From positions 1 through 64,000 of the forward strand of contig CALUVW010000010.1 in the NCBI GenBank assembly GCA_944324315.1: DNA of 64,000 nt, read 5' to 3'. Under the pieces are notes generated by a model, which saw only the letters and a list, made by a program, of their open reading frames with translations, was not told the origin of the DNA and did no database searches. Each line of letters starts with the position of its first letter. The stretch's first letter is position 1. The translations under genes and the position numbers were made by a program. The stretch is from Candidatus Gastranaerophilales bacterium (GTDB taxonomy: Bacteria > Cyanobacteriota > Vampirovibrionia > Gastranaerophilales > Gastranaerophilaceae). Shown here piece after piece: positions 27,763 to 36,622 of this stretch.

Positions 27763-27790
27763 TTGACATGAGCATGAATGAGTGTATAAT
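27763..27790 (+). promoter_or_regulatory. Near-perfect sigma-70 promoter
   Basis: TTGACA, 16 bases, TATAAT: the strongest consensus match I noticed in the window. It starts 12 bases after the inverted-repeat element and reads toward the small membrane proteins at 27806 and 27989. Confidence 0.75.
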
Positions 27791-27805
27791 GTATCTATAA
27801 AGTAT

Positions 27806-27949
27806 TTGGAAGAATCAAATAAAATTTTGATAAGCCTAAGAACAAGTTTGATTGCTACTGTAGTTGTTTTGACAGGCGGTATTGTCGGCTTGATTTTAAC
27901 TGGGAATTATTCTTTAGATAAATTATTTTGGATTGTTTTGGGTGTATAA
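27806..27949 (+). CDS. Small two-helix membrane protein
   Basis: The frame encodes LRTSLIATVVVLTGGIVGL, a turn containing NYSLDK, and a short second hydrophobic stretch ending WIVLGV. The start is uncertain: TTG 27806 lies just after the predicted transcript start from the promoter at 27785-27790, TTG 27827 has GGAAGAA upstream, and GTG 27782 would precede that start. The abrupt end after a half helix suggests a C-terminal truncation. Function unknown. Confidence 0.5.
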   Translation: MEESNKILISLRTSLIATVVVLTGGIVGLILTGNYSLDKLFWIVLGV

Positions 27950-27988
27950 TCAACAAAAATATAGATAATAATATAGGAGTTATAAAAA

Positions 27989-28117
27989 ATGAATATAAAT
28001 GATACTATTTCAATAATTTTTGCTGTAATTTTTTTGATTATGGGTTTATATTTTAATTATAAATTTAACCAAATCGGAAAAGAGAACGATTTGTCGTCAG
28101 CTAAAAGCAAGAGATAA
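27989..28117 (+). CDS. Small single-helix membrane protein
   Basis: 42 residues behind AGGAGTT: MNINDTISIIFAVIFLIMG, then a basic and polar tail ending SAKSKR. One transmembrane helix. It follows the preceding small membrane gene by 39 bases and is probably cotranscribed. Function unknown. Confidence 0.6.
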   Translation: MNINDTISIIFAVIFLIMGLYFNYKFNQIGKENDLSSAKSKR

Positions 28118-28131
28118 TAAATTATCAAGAT

Positions 28132-28455
28132 TTAGTCATTTATTGTAGCTTTAATAAGCTTGTAAATAGTTTCAATTTTTTGTCTGTCTTTTAGATTTTG
28201 AACATCATAGATAATTTCGTTTATCAAATCTTCTTCAGGTTTAATGTGGTCTATTGTAAAAAGTTCGGAGCTTGAGACATTAAGAACATCAAGAATTTTT
28301 TCCAGTGTATCTGCAGTTAAGAAGTTTTCTCCTGTTTCAATACCACTTAGAGTACGCGGGGCTATATCAATTTTCTCAGCCAGCTGCTCCTGAGTTAAGC
28401 CGTTTTTCATCCTCAGTCTTTTTATTTTGGCCCCTAATTGCTTTTTAATATTCAT
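28132..28455 (-). CDS. XRE-family transcriptional regulator
   Basis: 107 residues with an N-terminal Cro/C1-type helix-turn-helix (GAKIKRLRMKNGLTQEQLAE, then IAPRTLSGIETGENFLTADTLEKI) and a helical C-terminal tail that may dimerise. Converges on the small membrane gene pair. Targets unknown. Confidence 0.88.
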   Translation of the reverse strand: MNIKKQLGAKIKRLRMKNGLTQEQLAEKIDIAPRTLSGIETGENFLTADTLEKILDVLNVSSSELFTIDHIKPEEDLINEIIYDVQNLKDRQKIETIYKLIKATIND

Positions 28456-28740
28456 GATATTTAACCTCTAATTTATTTTAAAAGATAACTTTAAGTATCT
28501 AAACGAGATTAAACTGTGTAAAACAATTAAATATCTAGCTATAATCTCTAGTTTTTTAAATAATTATTAAGATTTGTAAAACTGGAAAACAGCAATATAA
28601 CAAGTATATAAAACTTATATGATATTTACTTTCTAATTTTTAACAATTTTTGATATTAAAATGTTTTTATATAGAAGTAAGATGTGCAATTGCAATTAAC
28701 ACAAAATGAGGAACACAAGAGATTAAAGGAGATTTAAATT

Positions 28741-29361
28741 ATGACAGAACCGGTAAACAACAAGACATTAGGCGGATTGACTTACAACGCCAATTTGGTA
28801 AAATCAGCGAAAAAACTTAACAATGGAAAATTCGAACTTATTTTTAAATCAGGTGAAAAATTTACCTATCCTGAACAAAAACCATTTACGCCAAAATTAG
28901 GAGAAGAAAATACATTATTTAATGTTGACACAGATAGTTGGGAAGCTACAGGTGAATTTAAATTAGACGCTTCCGAAACAGCTACTACAGGGGAAAAATT
29001 ACCTGATGAGTTAATAGCAGGAAAAACATTGTTCAAGAAAGGTGAAACTATCCCACGTAATGCCAGAATTGAACAAAGTATTGACGACGGCTTGATTTAT
29101 GATGATACACGTTTTTCAATCACTAATGTAATGGGAGGATATTTTACCTCTTCAGAGAATACTGTATCGCATGTTACTTTAACGAATAGTTCAGATACTA
29201 CAATTGACCTTGCCGCAAATAATAGTAAATGGTTTGCAGATGACGCTACCGTGAAAGACGGAGCAAATAATACCGTTATTCTTGACGGACAAGATACTGC
29301 AATTATAAACAACAAATCAGTTGAAGGTGAAGGCAGCGCAGCCCAAAAAGATTACAAATAA
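28741..29361 (+). CDS. Unknown protein with repetitive Asn/Thr/Asp-rich beta pattern
   Basis: 206 residues after AAAGGAG. The first half is a small domain (KLNNGKFELIFKSGEKFTYP) and the second half alternates short strands with Asn, Thr and Asp turns (TNSSDTTIDLAANNSKWF), like a beta-solenoid or adhesin fragment. There is no signal peptide, so export would need another route. No family recognised. Preceded by 285 bp without a gene and ends at a terminator. Confidence 0.6.
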   Translation: MTEPVNNKTLGGLTYNANLVKSAKKLNNGKFELIFKSGEKFTYPEQKPFTPKLGEENTLFNVDTDSWEATGEFKLDASETATTGEKLPDELIAGKTLFKKGETIPRNARIEQSIDDGLIYDDTRFSITNVMGGYFTSSENTVSHVTLTNSSDTTIDLAANNSKWFADDATVKDGANNTVILDGQDTAIINNKSVEGEGSAAQKDYK

Positions 29362-29386
29362 TATTTTAAATAATAATTAATAATAC

Positions 29387-29422
29387 AAACAGAGGACCTG
29401 ATGAATATCAAGTCCTCTGTTT
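29387..29422. terminator. Bidirectional intrinsic terminator
   Basis: Eleven-bp stem AAACAGAGGAC / GTCCTCTGTTT between the convergent gene at 28741 and rpsP. Confidence 0.8.
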
Positions 29423-29434
29423 ATTATCTTGTTT

Positions 29435-29794
29435 TTACACTTCTGTTGTTGCTTCTTCTGCTGGAGCTTCTGCAGCTGCTTTTGCTTCGGCTTCAGCAGC
29501 CGCTTTAGCCTGAGCTTTTTTAGAAAGTTTTACAGTTTCTTTTTTAACGTAATTTAGTGTACCGTCATCGTTGCAGTTTTTGATTAAGTAAGCAACGGTT
29601 TCAGTTGGTTGTGCACCTTTTTTTACCCATTCCAAAGCAGAAACTTTGTCTAATTTCATAACTTTTGTTTTCGGGTTATAGTGACCTAATTCTTGAACAG
29701 GTCTGCCTTCACGTTTTGTAGTTGAGTTAATTACGATAATTCTGTATGAGGGGTTCTTTTTTGCACCCATTCTTTTTAATCTGATTTTTAACAT
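29435..29794 (-). CDS. rpsP: 30S ribosomal protein bS16
   Basis: Starts MLKIRLKRMGAKKNPSYRII, the exact family N-terminus, at ATG 29794 with AAGGGAAA upstream; an in-frame ATG at 29836 would add an implausible basic extension. The core ends near residue 85 and is followed by an Ala/Lys/Glu-rich tail with repeated AAAEAEAK-type units, longer than in E. coli. A single gene here, without rimM or trmD. Confidence 0.97.
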   Translation of the reverse strand: MLKIRLKRMGAKKNPSYRIIVINSTTKREGRPVQELGHYNPKTKVMKLDKVSALEWVKKGAQPTETVAYLIKNCNDDGTLNYVKKETVKLSKKAQAKAAAEAEAKAAAEAPAEEATTEV

Positions 29795-30042
29795 TTTAAA
29801 ATTTCCCTTATTTTTATGTAACCGTCGGGATGTCATCCAACGCAGCCGCCGCTTTGACTGTCATTCCCTTGAACAAGGCTAAGAGGAATTGCCCTATTCC
29901 ATTTTTATCAAATCACAAAAACTTTTACTAATCAAGACTTGATTAAGAAAACATAATAAATATTATAATAAGTCGATAAGATGTTAAGACGATAGGACGT
30001 TAAGTTCTTTACGGTGCGCTAAAGCGCACGAAATATTCCTAT

Positions 30043-30168
30043 AATCTGCACTTAATGAAACAGCAGCAAAGCGGATGCTGTTTGAGCGGTAATGCGGTTG
30101 CGGATCAAGTCCACAATGACGAAAAATATAGCGAGTTCATCCGCTCGGGTTGAATTTAGTGCAGATTA
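30043..30168. mobile_element. 126-bp element with 14-bp terminal inverted repeats
   Basis: Ends TAATCTGCACTTAA and TTTAGTGCAGATTA pair at 13 of 14 positions. An internal hairpin AAACAGCA/TGCTGTTT lies at about 30059-30084. No ORF. MITE-like by structure only. Confidence 0.5.
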
Positions 30169-30194
30169 AACGGTCAGCGTGTTTCTTTTTCTTA

Positions 30195-30241
30195 TCCAAT
30201 ATTCTTTTTCTTTTCATCGCAAAAAAGAAAAAGAATATTTG
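30195..30241. repeat. Long imperfect hairpin
   Basis: CCAATATTCTTTTTCTTTT pairs with AAAAGAAAAAGAATATTTGG with one bulge, around a short loop. Confidence 0.6.
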
Positions 30242-30399
30242 GTGAGGGGTGCGGGGACGCATAGTTCCCGAATAAAAAATAAACCCTCTCCCTTAATCCC
30301 TCTCCCGAGGAGAGGGAAAGTAAATTTTTACGTGCGCGAAGCGCACAGTAATGACTTATTCACCTATTTACTTATTCACTTACAATAATTGTAAACAAT

Positions 30400-30427
30400 T
30401 TGAAAAATATATAAAAATCAGTATAAT
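30400..30427 (+). promoter_or_regulatory. Promoter giving a near-leaderless FliI-type transcript
   Basis: TTGAAA, 16 bases, TATAAT. The -10 box ends seven bases before ATG 30435, so transcription would begin about at that start codon. Confidence 0.5.
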
Positions 30428-31781
30428 GAATGCTATGGAAGGTTTGGACACAACACAACTTGATGAGCTTAAAGTCAGAGTTAAAAATAAACTTGATGAA
30501 ACTGAATTATTTACTTTTAAAGGAAGTGTTTCAAAGCTTCTGGGTTTAACTGTTGAGGTTAAATTACCAGGTCTGAAAGTTGGAGATCTATGTTATATTG
30601 AGACAAAAGACGGCCGCAAAAAACCGGCAGAAGTTCAAGCTTTTAAAGGAGAAGTCGCCCAGCTTTTACTGCTGTATGACGGCGAAGGTATCGGGCAAGG
30701 AAGTTTGGTCACATCAACAGGCAAACCTATTACAATTCCTGTTGGAGATTTTTTACTCGGCAGGCTTATTAATCCTATGGGCGAACCAATTGATGGGAAA
30801 CCGCTTGATACAACAGGTGCCACATGGCGGCCTGTTGAAGGCCCACCGCCGGGACCGTTTGAAAGACCGATTATAACCGAAATATTTTCTACAGGAGTAA
30901 GAGCAATTGACAGTTGTATGACAATGGGTTGCGGACAGCGTTTGGGATTATTTGCCGGTTCAGGAGTAGGAAAAAGTACATTGTTAGGTATGATTGCAAG
31001 AAATTCCGATGCTGATGTAAACGTAGTTGCGCTGATTGGAGAACGTGGACGTGAAGTTAAAGAGTTTGTAGAAGATTCCCTCGGAGAACAAGGTATGGCT
31101 AAATCTGTTCTTGTATGTTCAACAGGAGATCAACCACCTTTGATACGTCAAAAAGCCCTGCTTACCGCAACTGCAGTTTGCGAATACTTTAGAGATCAGG
31201 GGAAAAAAGTGTTCCTGATGACAGATACTGTTACCCGTTGTGCAATGGCAGGCCGTGAAGTCGGATTGTCGCTCGGAGAACCTCCTACTATGAAAGGTTA
31301 TCCGCCGTCTATTTTTTCATGGCTTCAAAAGGTTCTTGAACGTGCCGGGAACAGTCCTAAAGGTTCAGTAACAGCTCTATATACTGTTTTGATGGAAGGT
31401 GATGATATCTCAGATCCTATTGTAGATATTGTAAGAGGTATTGTTGACGGACATATTTTCTTGTCAAGAAAAGTTGCAGAAATGAATCATTATCCGGCAA
31501 TTGATGTTTTGGGCAGTATTTCAAGGTTAATGTCATCTATTGTTACACCTGAGCACAGAGAAGCAGCAGGAAAGATGCGGGCGATTATGGCACTTTACAG
31601 AGAAAACAAAGATTTGATTGATGTCGGAATGTATCAGCCCGGAACAAATCCGCGTCTTGACACTGCTATTGAACTTATGCCGAAAATTAATGCATTTTTG
31701 CAGCAGAGAACATCTGATATTGTCAGTATGGACACCACCGTACAGACGCTTATTGATATGATGAAAAATGTTGAAATTTAA
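30426..31781 (+). CDS. FliI/SctN-type export ATPase
   Basis: Rotary-type ATPase of flagellar or type III secretion export. P-loop AGSGVGKST at about 178-185, ALIGERGREVKEF, and MTDTVTRCAMAGREVGLSLGEPP, which are typical of FliI/SctN and unlike F1-beta. About 450 residues. Start is ATG 30426 or 30435; there is no clear SD, and the promoter position favours 30435 as a leaderless start. No other flagellar or injectisome gene adjoins it, so whether it serves a flagellum or another type III apparatus cannot be told here. Confidence 0.88.
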   Translation: MNAMEGLDTTQLDELKVRVKNKLDETELFTFKGSVSKLLGLTVEVKLPGLKVGDLCYIETKDGRKKPAEVQAFKGEVAQLLLLYDGEGIGQGSLVTSTGKPITIPVGDFLLGRLINPMGEPIDGKPLDTTGATWRPVEGPPPGPFERPIITEIFSTGVRAIDSCMTMGCGQRLGLFAGSGVGKSTLLGMIARNSDADVNVVALIGERGREVKEFVEDSLGEQGMAKSVLVCSTGDQPPLIRQKALLTATAVCEYFRDQGKKVFLMTDTVTRCAMAGREVGLSLGEPPTMKGYPPSIFSWLQKVLERAGNSPKGSVTALYTVLMEGDDISDPIVDIVRGIVDGHIFLSRKVAEMNHYPAIDVLGSISRLMSSIVTPEHREAAGKMRAIMALYRENKDLIDVGMYQPGTNPRLDTAIELMPKINAFLQQRTSDIVSMDTTVQTLIDMMKNVEI

Positions 31782-31819
31782 TCTTTGTGTTACAATAATT
31801 TGCGGAAGGAAAAGTGATT

Positions 31820-32620
31820 ATGAATTTACCGCAAAATTTTGGCCCCGCAATGTTAATTACTTTATTTGCAGGTTTATCAACTGCAATTGGCGGAGGAATT
31901 GCATTTATTGTAAAAAAGGATAATCTTAAGGCATTATCTGTCGGATTAGGTTTTTCGGCAGGAGTCATGATATTTGTTTCATTTATGGATATGTTACCGG
32001 AAGCGGATAAGCTCCTGTTTGCAAATTTCCCGCATAATCATCAATGGATTACATTTGCCGGATTTATAATAGGATTAGTTGTAGCAATCCTTATAGATTA
32101 CTTTTTACCTGATCATATTGATACTGAAGATGTTTTACATCCTGACGCACCTGCTCATCGTGATTACAAAATTAAAAGAGCAGGTCTATTTACGGCAATC
32201 GCGATATGTGTTCACAATTTTCCCGAAGGCATGGCAACATTTTTCACTACAACTCAAAATATTACGCTCGGACTTTCTGTCGGGATTGCAATTGCGATTC
32301 ATAATATTCCGGAAGGTATTGCTGTTGCACTTCCAATGTATCATGTTACGGGTAAAAAGCGTTATGCAATGCTTTATGCAGCATTGTCAGGAATTACAGA
32401 ACCTATCGGGGCGCTTGCGGGAATGTTTATTTTCGGACTATTTTTGCCGCAGGTGTTAATCGGAGCTTTAATGGCTGCTGTTGCAGGTATTATGATTTAT
32501 ATCTCATTCGATACATTATTGCCGCTTGCTAAAGAATATGGTGATTGGCATCAGTCTATTGTCGGCATTTTATCCGGGATCCTGGTTATATGGGTTAGTC
32601 TGATTTTGATCGGCGGTTAA
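31820..32620 (+). CDS. zupT: ZIP-family metal transporter (ZupT-like)
   Basis: Inner-membrane importer of zinc and related divalent metals, about eight helices, 266 residues. The two signature helices carry HNFPEGMATF and HNIPEGIAVA with the metal-binding His and Glu. ATG 31820 lies nine bases after AAGGA; GTG 31814 is too close to it. One base separates its stop from the radical SAM gene, so they are probably cotranscribed. Confidence 0.93.
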   Translation: MNLPQNFGPAMLITLFAGLSTAIGGGIAFIVKKDNLKALSVGLGFSAGVMIFVSFMDMLPEADKLLFANFPHNHQWITFAGFIIGLVVAILIDYFLPDHIDTEDVLHPDAPAHRDYKIKRAGLFTAIAICVHNFPEGMATFFTTTQNITLGLSVGIAIAIHNIPEGIAVALPMYHVTGKKRYAMLYAALSGITEPIGALAGMFIFGLFLPQVLIGALMAAVAGIMIYISFDTLLPLAKEYGDWHQSIVGILSGILVIWVSLILIGG

Positions 32621-32621
32621 T

Positions 32622-33692
32622 ATGGTAAATTTATCTAATTTATTTGATTTAGGAAGAAATTTATATGCATTACCTGCATACTGCAGCAGAAGCGGACTTG
32701 CGCCGATTCCTTTAAGATATTTTTTTGAATTGACATACAGGTGTAATCTTCAATGCCCGTATTGTTATGTCGGAGATGAAAGGAAAAAAGATGAACTAAC
32801 TACTGATGAGTGGTTTAAGATAATTGATCAAATTCCGTGGTATTCATTTGTCACGCTTGTCGGCGGAGAACCTTTAATAAGAAAAGATTTTATTGATATT
32901 CTGATGAAAACATCTAAAAAAATATTCGGGAAACTTAACGTAGTTTCTAACGGTATTTTGATTAACGATGAAATTATCGACGCTTTTATAAAAAGCAAAA
33001 TGATGCTTTTATCAGTTTCCCTTGACGGCTATGGCAAAAACCATGATTTAAACAGGGCAAAAGACGGTATCTGGGATAAGATTATGGACAATTTGGATAA
33101 CATGAATTCCCGTAAAAAACGTCCGATGGTTGATATTAAAACAATTGTTCTTGAAAATAACCTTGATGATTTAGTCAAACTTTACAAAATGTGTGATGAA
33201 AAGAAGTTTAACTTTTTGTCAATATCTTTTTTGAGAAACAATAATTTGAAGCAAAATTCTGTTCTGTTTGAGAGTTTTGTTCCTGAATTTAATGCGAATT
33301 ATCCTATACAAAAATATTTTGATATGGAGCATTTTAAAGAAGTTTATAAAGAATTGATTAGTTTAAGAAAAAAATCGAAGGTTAAGATACGATTTTCACC
33401 AAAGTTTGAATATTCAAACGACCCGCTTTTAAAAATAGAAGAATTTTTTAATACTCCGGCGGACAAACCTGTGTCAGAAATTTATAAACCCTGCATGTAT
33501 CCGTATTCCAATATGATGATAAATCCTCAGGGTGATGTTTATCCATGTCTTTCACAGAAAATCGGCAATGTAAAAGATATGCCGTTAAAAGATGTGTTTA
33601 ATCTTCCGCATTACAGGTGTTTCAGAAAAAATCTTAAAGCCGCAAAGGTTTTTGGGGCATGCCAGATGTGTTGTGAACTTTGCGTTAAATAA
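32622..33692 (+). CDS. Radical SAM protein with SPASM-like C-terminus
   Basis: CNLQCPYC (Cys41, Cys45, Cys48) binds the 4Fe-4S cluster that cleaves SAM; GGEPLIRKD follows near residue 85. The C-terminus has CMYPYSNMMINPQGDVYPCLS and a final C-x2-CC-x2-C cluster, as in SPASM enzymes that hold auxiliary clusters and often modify peptides or cofactors. No candidate substrate peptide is evident next door. 356 residues. Confidence 0.9.
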   Translation: MVNLSNLFDLGRNLYALPAYCSRSGLAPIPLRYFFELTYRCNLQCPYCYVGDERKKDELTTDEWFKIIDQIPWYSFVTLVGGEPLIRKDFIDILMKTSKKIFGKLNVVSNGILINDEIIDAFIKSKMMLLSVSLDGYGKNHDLNRAKDGIWDKIMDNLDNMNSRKKRPMVDIKTIVLENNLDDLVKLYKMCDEKKFNFLSISFLRNNNLKQNSVLFESFVPEFNANYPIQKYFDMEHFKEVYKELISLRKKSKVKIRFSPKFEYSNDPLLKIEEFFNTPADKPVSEIYKPCMYPYSNMMINPQGDVYPCLSQKIGNVKDMPLKDVFNLPHYRCFRKNLKAAKVFGACQMCCELCVK

Positions 33693-33704
33693 TTATTTGT
33701 ATCC

Positions 33705-33728
33705 ATGAAAACATGCACATGTTTTCAT
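33705..33728. repeat. Perfect 24-bp palindrome at the left edge of the phage block
   Basis: ATGAAAACATG, two bases, CATGTTTTCAT. There is no T-run, so it is not a standard terminator. It could be an operator or a recombination site; no matching copy was noticed at the right edge near 45.3 kb. Confidence 0.5.
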
Positions 33729-33846
33729 AAGTGCGTAATCGTGGACTTTTCAAACTTTTAAAATACGTTATACTGAAAATGTGGTTAAGGTTCACGCCCA
33801 GAGATGGCAAAATCGTTTACCACGCAGGTTAGGGGATAGTAGTAAT

Positions 33847-34227
33847 ATGGGATATATTCACTGCTGCGGAGCCTTGCACAAGACAAGAACTTTTCGTCTT
33901 GTACCGAAAGGCGATTTTGTTCTGTGCGAACTTGATTACCTCTCAAAATGTCCTGTTTGCGGGCATACCGTAGTACAGCTTACAAGAATAGACAAAGATG
34001 ATAATATTTCTATAGTCAGGAAAATAAATAAAAAAGCAAAAGAATTTTTTAAGAAATTAAAAAGTTTTATTTTGTATGAAATCCGTACTATAAACTATAA
34101 CAGAGTAAATACAGGTCGATTTTATTTGAATTATAACGAATTTGGAATAAAAAAAAGATGTTATTCAAATTTAAGATCATTAAAAATCGGACTGGCCGAA
34201 AACAAAGATTTGAAAATCAATCCTTAA
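33847..34227 (+). CDS. Small zinc-ribbon-like protein at the start of the phage block
   Basis: 127 residues from ATG 33847 (AGGGGA upstream); GTG 33781 in the same frame lacks a binding site. It has a CC pair near residue 7 and CPVCGH near residue 38, suggesting one zinc site, then a basic helical C-terminus. Function unknown. A -10 box TATACT at 33769-33774 could drive it. It is the first of the same-strand phage genes. Confidence 0.55.
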   Translation: MGYIHCCGALHKTRTFRLVPKGDFVLCELDYLSKCPVCGHTVVQLTRIDKDDNISIVRKINKKAKEFFKKLKSFILYEIRTINYNRVNTGRFYLNYNEFGIKKRCYSNLRSLKIGLAENKDLKINP

Positions 34228-34350
34228 ATTATCTTACTCTCAATGGGGCGGATTACCCGCCCTTTATTTTTTTACGGAAATATTATGAATGAAACTTAAC
34301 GATTTTTTAGTATGCTTAACGTGAAATTTGAAAAAAGGGAATTAAGAAAA

Positions 34351-34611
34351 ATGGCACTATCTCCGAAGGAACTTGAAGTATTAACTTTGGTTGCATTAGG
34401 CTATTCTGATAAGGAAATCAGTGTTCAGTTGAAAATAGCATACGGTACAGTGAGAAATCACGTTGATAAAGCCGTTTTAAAATTAAATGCACAGAATAGA
34501 ACCCATGCAGTCATAATCTATAAACTAATGCATAAAGATTGGTTAGAGGACTTTTATGAAACGAATTATAATACATTGGACAGCAGGGAAGTATTATCCT
34601 ACAGAATATGA
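34351..34611 (+). CDS. LuxR/GerE-type helix-turn-helix regulator
   Basis: 86 residues from ATG 34351, chosen for AAGGGAATT upstream. LSPKELEVLTLVALGYSDKE and IAYGTVRNHVDKAVLKL form a complete GerE DNA-binding domain with no sensor domain. Overlaps the amidase gene by 56 bases. Likely a phage late-gene or timing regulator; no CI-like repressor is present. Confidence 0.8.
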   Translation: MALSPKELEVLTLVALGYSDKEISVQLKIAYGTVRNHVDKAVLKLNAQNRTHAVIIYKLMHKDWLEDFYETNYNTLDSREVLSYRI

Positions 34612-35047
34612 AAAAGAACATTATCATTATTTAGTAGATAAGAATGGAATTATTTACAACGGGAAATATAAACCAGAAGATAACGAAATTTGCAAAATAG
34701 GAAAGTATGCAGCACACACAGGCGGAGGAAATTCTGGGAGTATAGGCGTTGCAATTTGTGCAATGGCCGATTTTAAGGATAAAAATCATACAGGCAAATA
34801 CCCTATTTTGAAAAAACAGTTTGAAAGTACTATGAAATTGTGCGCACAGTTGTCAAAAAAATATTCTATAGATATTACATCAGAAACTGTTATGACTCAC
34901 TATGAATTTGGAATAAACAATCCAAAAACAACAAGTGCCGGAAAAATAGACATTATATACATACCGGCTTTTCCGTGGGTATCTAAAGATGAAATCGGAA
35001 GTTTTATAAGAGCAAAGATAAAGTGGTACAAATTAAACGGAGTATAA
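34556..35047 (+). CDS. N-acetylmuramoyl-L-alanine amidase (endolysin)
   Basis: Amidase_2/PGRP fold. The zinc ligands are the His of IIHWTAG near residue 7 and the His of MTHYEFG, with Thr/Lys later in the domain. Cuts the bond between MurNAc and the stem peptide. 163 residues with no signal peptide, so release needs a holin, which is encoded at 37594. GAGGA precedes the ATG. Confidence 0.88.
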   Translation: MKRIIIHWTAGKYYPTEYEKEHYHYLVDKNGIIYNGKYKPEDNEICKIGKYAAHTGGGNSGSIGVAICAMADFKDKNHTGKYPILKKQFESTMKLCAQLSKKYSIDITSETVMTHYEFGINNPKTTSAGKIDIIYIPAFPWVSKDEIGSFIRAKIKWYKLNGV

Positions 35048-35050
35048 AAT

Positions 35051-36559
35051 ATGGAAAAAGCTTTTTATAATTTATCAGGCGGTATCAATCAAGCTTTAAC
35101 TAAAACAGAACTTGGGCTGGATACAAAAAAAATATATTGGACAGATGCAGAAAATGTTGAAATTTACCAAAATCGCGGGATTGTAAAACAACTGGGCAAT
35201 ACACTATTTTTAGAAATAGAGGAAGAAATTACCGGAATGTCGGAAATATCCGCTTACGATGTGAACAAAATGGTAATAACTACAGTTTCCGGTAAAATTT
35301 ATATTTATGATGAAAATCATTCGCAAAAAACACTTATTAACAAAACATTAACCGGAATTAAACCGGTTTTCTTAAACTTTTTAAACGGTGTACTGATAAT
35401 TACGGAAAGTGACGGTCTATTCTATATAAAAAATAACTCAAATTATGATGTTGTAGACTGTGGGCTAAATGATTTATCCGGCTCTGTTTTAACCGGAGCG
35501 TCTCTTGCGGTTTATAAAGGTCGTGTTTGGGCTGCAAAAGATGCTACAATATATTATTCGGCACTGGGGACTTATAATGACTTTGAAACAGATAACGATG
35601 CCGGATATATAAATGAATTTCATACTGACACAGGTTCTATTACGGCATTGAAACCTTATAAAGACTATCTTGCCGTCTATAAAAAGGATAGTGTATACTT
35701 GTTAACAGGAACAAGCCCTGATGATTTTGCAATAACACTATTTGCAAACAAAGGAGCTGTCGGCACAAATTCTATAGTTAATGTTGAAAATAAACAGTAT
35801 TTTTTAAGCAACGGAATATTTGCTCTTGAACAAGTTGGAGAATTAAACCAAATACAACTTGGTAATGAAATATCCTCAAAAATTAAACAGGAATTTTCAC
35901 TTTTTAGGAATCTCGAAAATACAATAAGCATTCATTATGAGGAGAAAAGCCAAATCTGGTATTTTTTCCCCTACTCTGATGATAATTATTTTCACACCGT
36001 CTGGATAAATGATTATGTAAATAAGTCATGGTATAAAAGAGTTATCCCGCAAAATATTGTTTGCGCCTGTATCTATAACGGCAGTATTTTCACGGCTGAT
36101 AATGAAGGAAATATTTATAAAGAAGATTACGGAACAACTTTTAACGGTCAACCTGTTAAATTTATGTGGAAATCTCCTTTTTTGGCAATAACAGAACCTC
36201 ATCATCGTAAAATGATTGACGAATTTTATTTTTTACTAGATACAGAATATGATAATGATTTTAATTTTTCAGTTTATAAAGATTACGACAGTGAGTATTC
36301 TGATGACAGTGAACGAATTTACTCCGTACATCAGGATCATTTAATCTGGGCAGATGATTCCACATCAGATAACCTTCCCTGCCACTGGCCAGAAGATGAG
36401 GACTCCGTTCCGATTTGGTCAGTTAATAAAGATACTATGGAAAAAGCGGAAATTTCAGAATCAAATTACGCTATACAACTCTGTATTACAGGTGAAGAAG
36501 CGACAAACTCATGCGCCATAATAGGTTTACAGTTTAGAGAAATTTATAATGACGATTAG
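35051..36559 (+). CDS. Tail-hub or DNA-stabilisation protein, P22 gp10-like
   Basis: 502 residues predicted as a beta-propeller: repeated strands and Trp/Tyr-rich blades, with YYSALGTYNDFETDNDAGYI near residue 175 matching the style of podovirus packaged-DNA stabilisation proteins. These plug the portal and connect to the tail. Sequence support is by pattern, not by a strong motif. It lies before the coat gene, the reverse of P22 order. Confidence 0.6.
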   Translation: MEKAFYNLSGGINQALTKTELGLDTKKIYWTDAENVEIYQNRGIVKQLGNTLFLEIEEEITGMSEISAYDVNKMVITTVSGKIYIYDENHSQKTLINKTLTGIKPVFLNFLNGVLIITESDGLFYIKNNSNYDVVDCGLNDLSGSVLTGASLAVYKGRVWAAKDATIYYSALGTYNDFETDNDAGYINEFHTDTGSITALKPYKDYLAVYKKDSVYLLTGTSPDDFAITLFANKGAVGTNSIVNVENKQYFLSNGIFALEQVGELNQIQLGNEISSKIKQEFSLFRNLENTISIHYEEKSQIWYFFPYSDDNYFHTVWINDYVNKSWYKRVIPQNIVCACIYNGSIFTADNEGNIYKEDYGTTFNGQPVKFMWKSPFLAITEPHHRKMIDEFYFLLDTEYDNDFNFSVYKDYDSEYSDDSERIYSVHQDHLIWADDSTSDNLPCHWPEDEDSVPIWSVNKDTMEKAEISESNYAIQLCITGEEATNSCAIIGLQFREIYNDD

Positions 36560-36622
36560 TGTTATTTTTTGCGCACCACTCATATATTTATATTTAGTTA
36601 AAACAAAAAGAAAGGGACAAAA

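Larger units (their letters stand above)
29837..30425. other. 589-bp intergenic region made of repeats
   Basis: No convincing gene. From left to right: a GTGCGC/GCGCAC hairpin at 30015-30031, an inverted-repeat element at 30043-30168, a long hairpin at 30195-30241, and a CCCTCTCCC/GGGAGAGG-type repeat at 30283-30321. The 69-codon ORF at 30179-30388 merely translates these repeats. A promoter for the ATPase gene sits at the right end. Confidence 0.65.

Noticed and set aside
30179-30388. 69-codon ORF before the FliI-type ATPase
   Set aside because: It only translates the hairpin and CCCTCTCCC-type repeats; no SD, and the peptide is typical repeat read-through.
33781-33850. GTG start 33781 for the first phage-block gene
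   Set aside because: No SD; ATG 33847 has AGGGGA and gives a compact zinc-ribbon protein.
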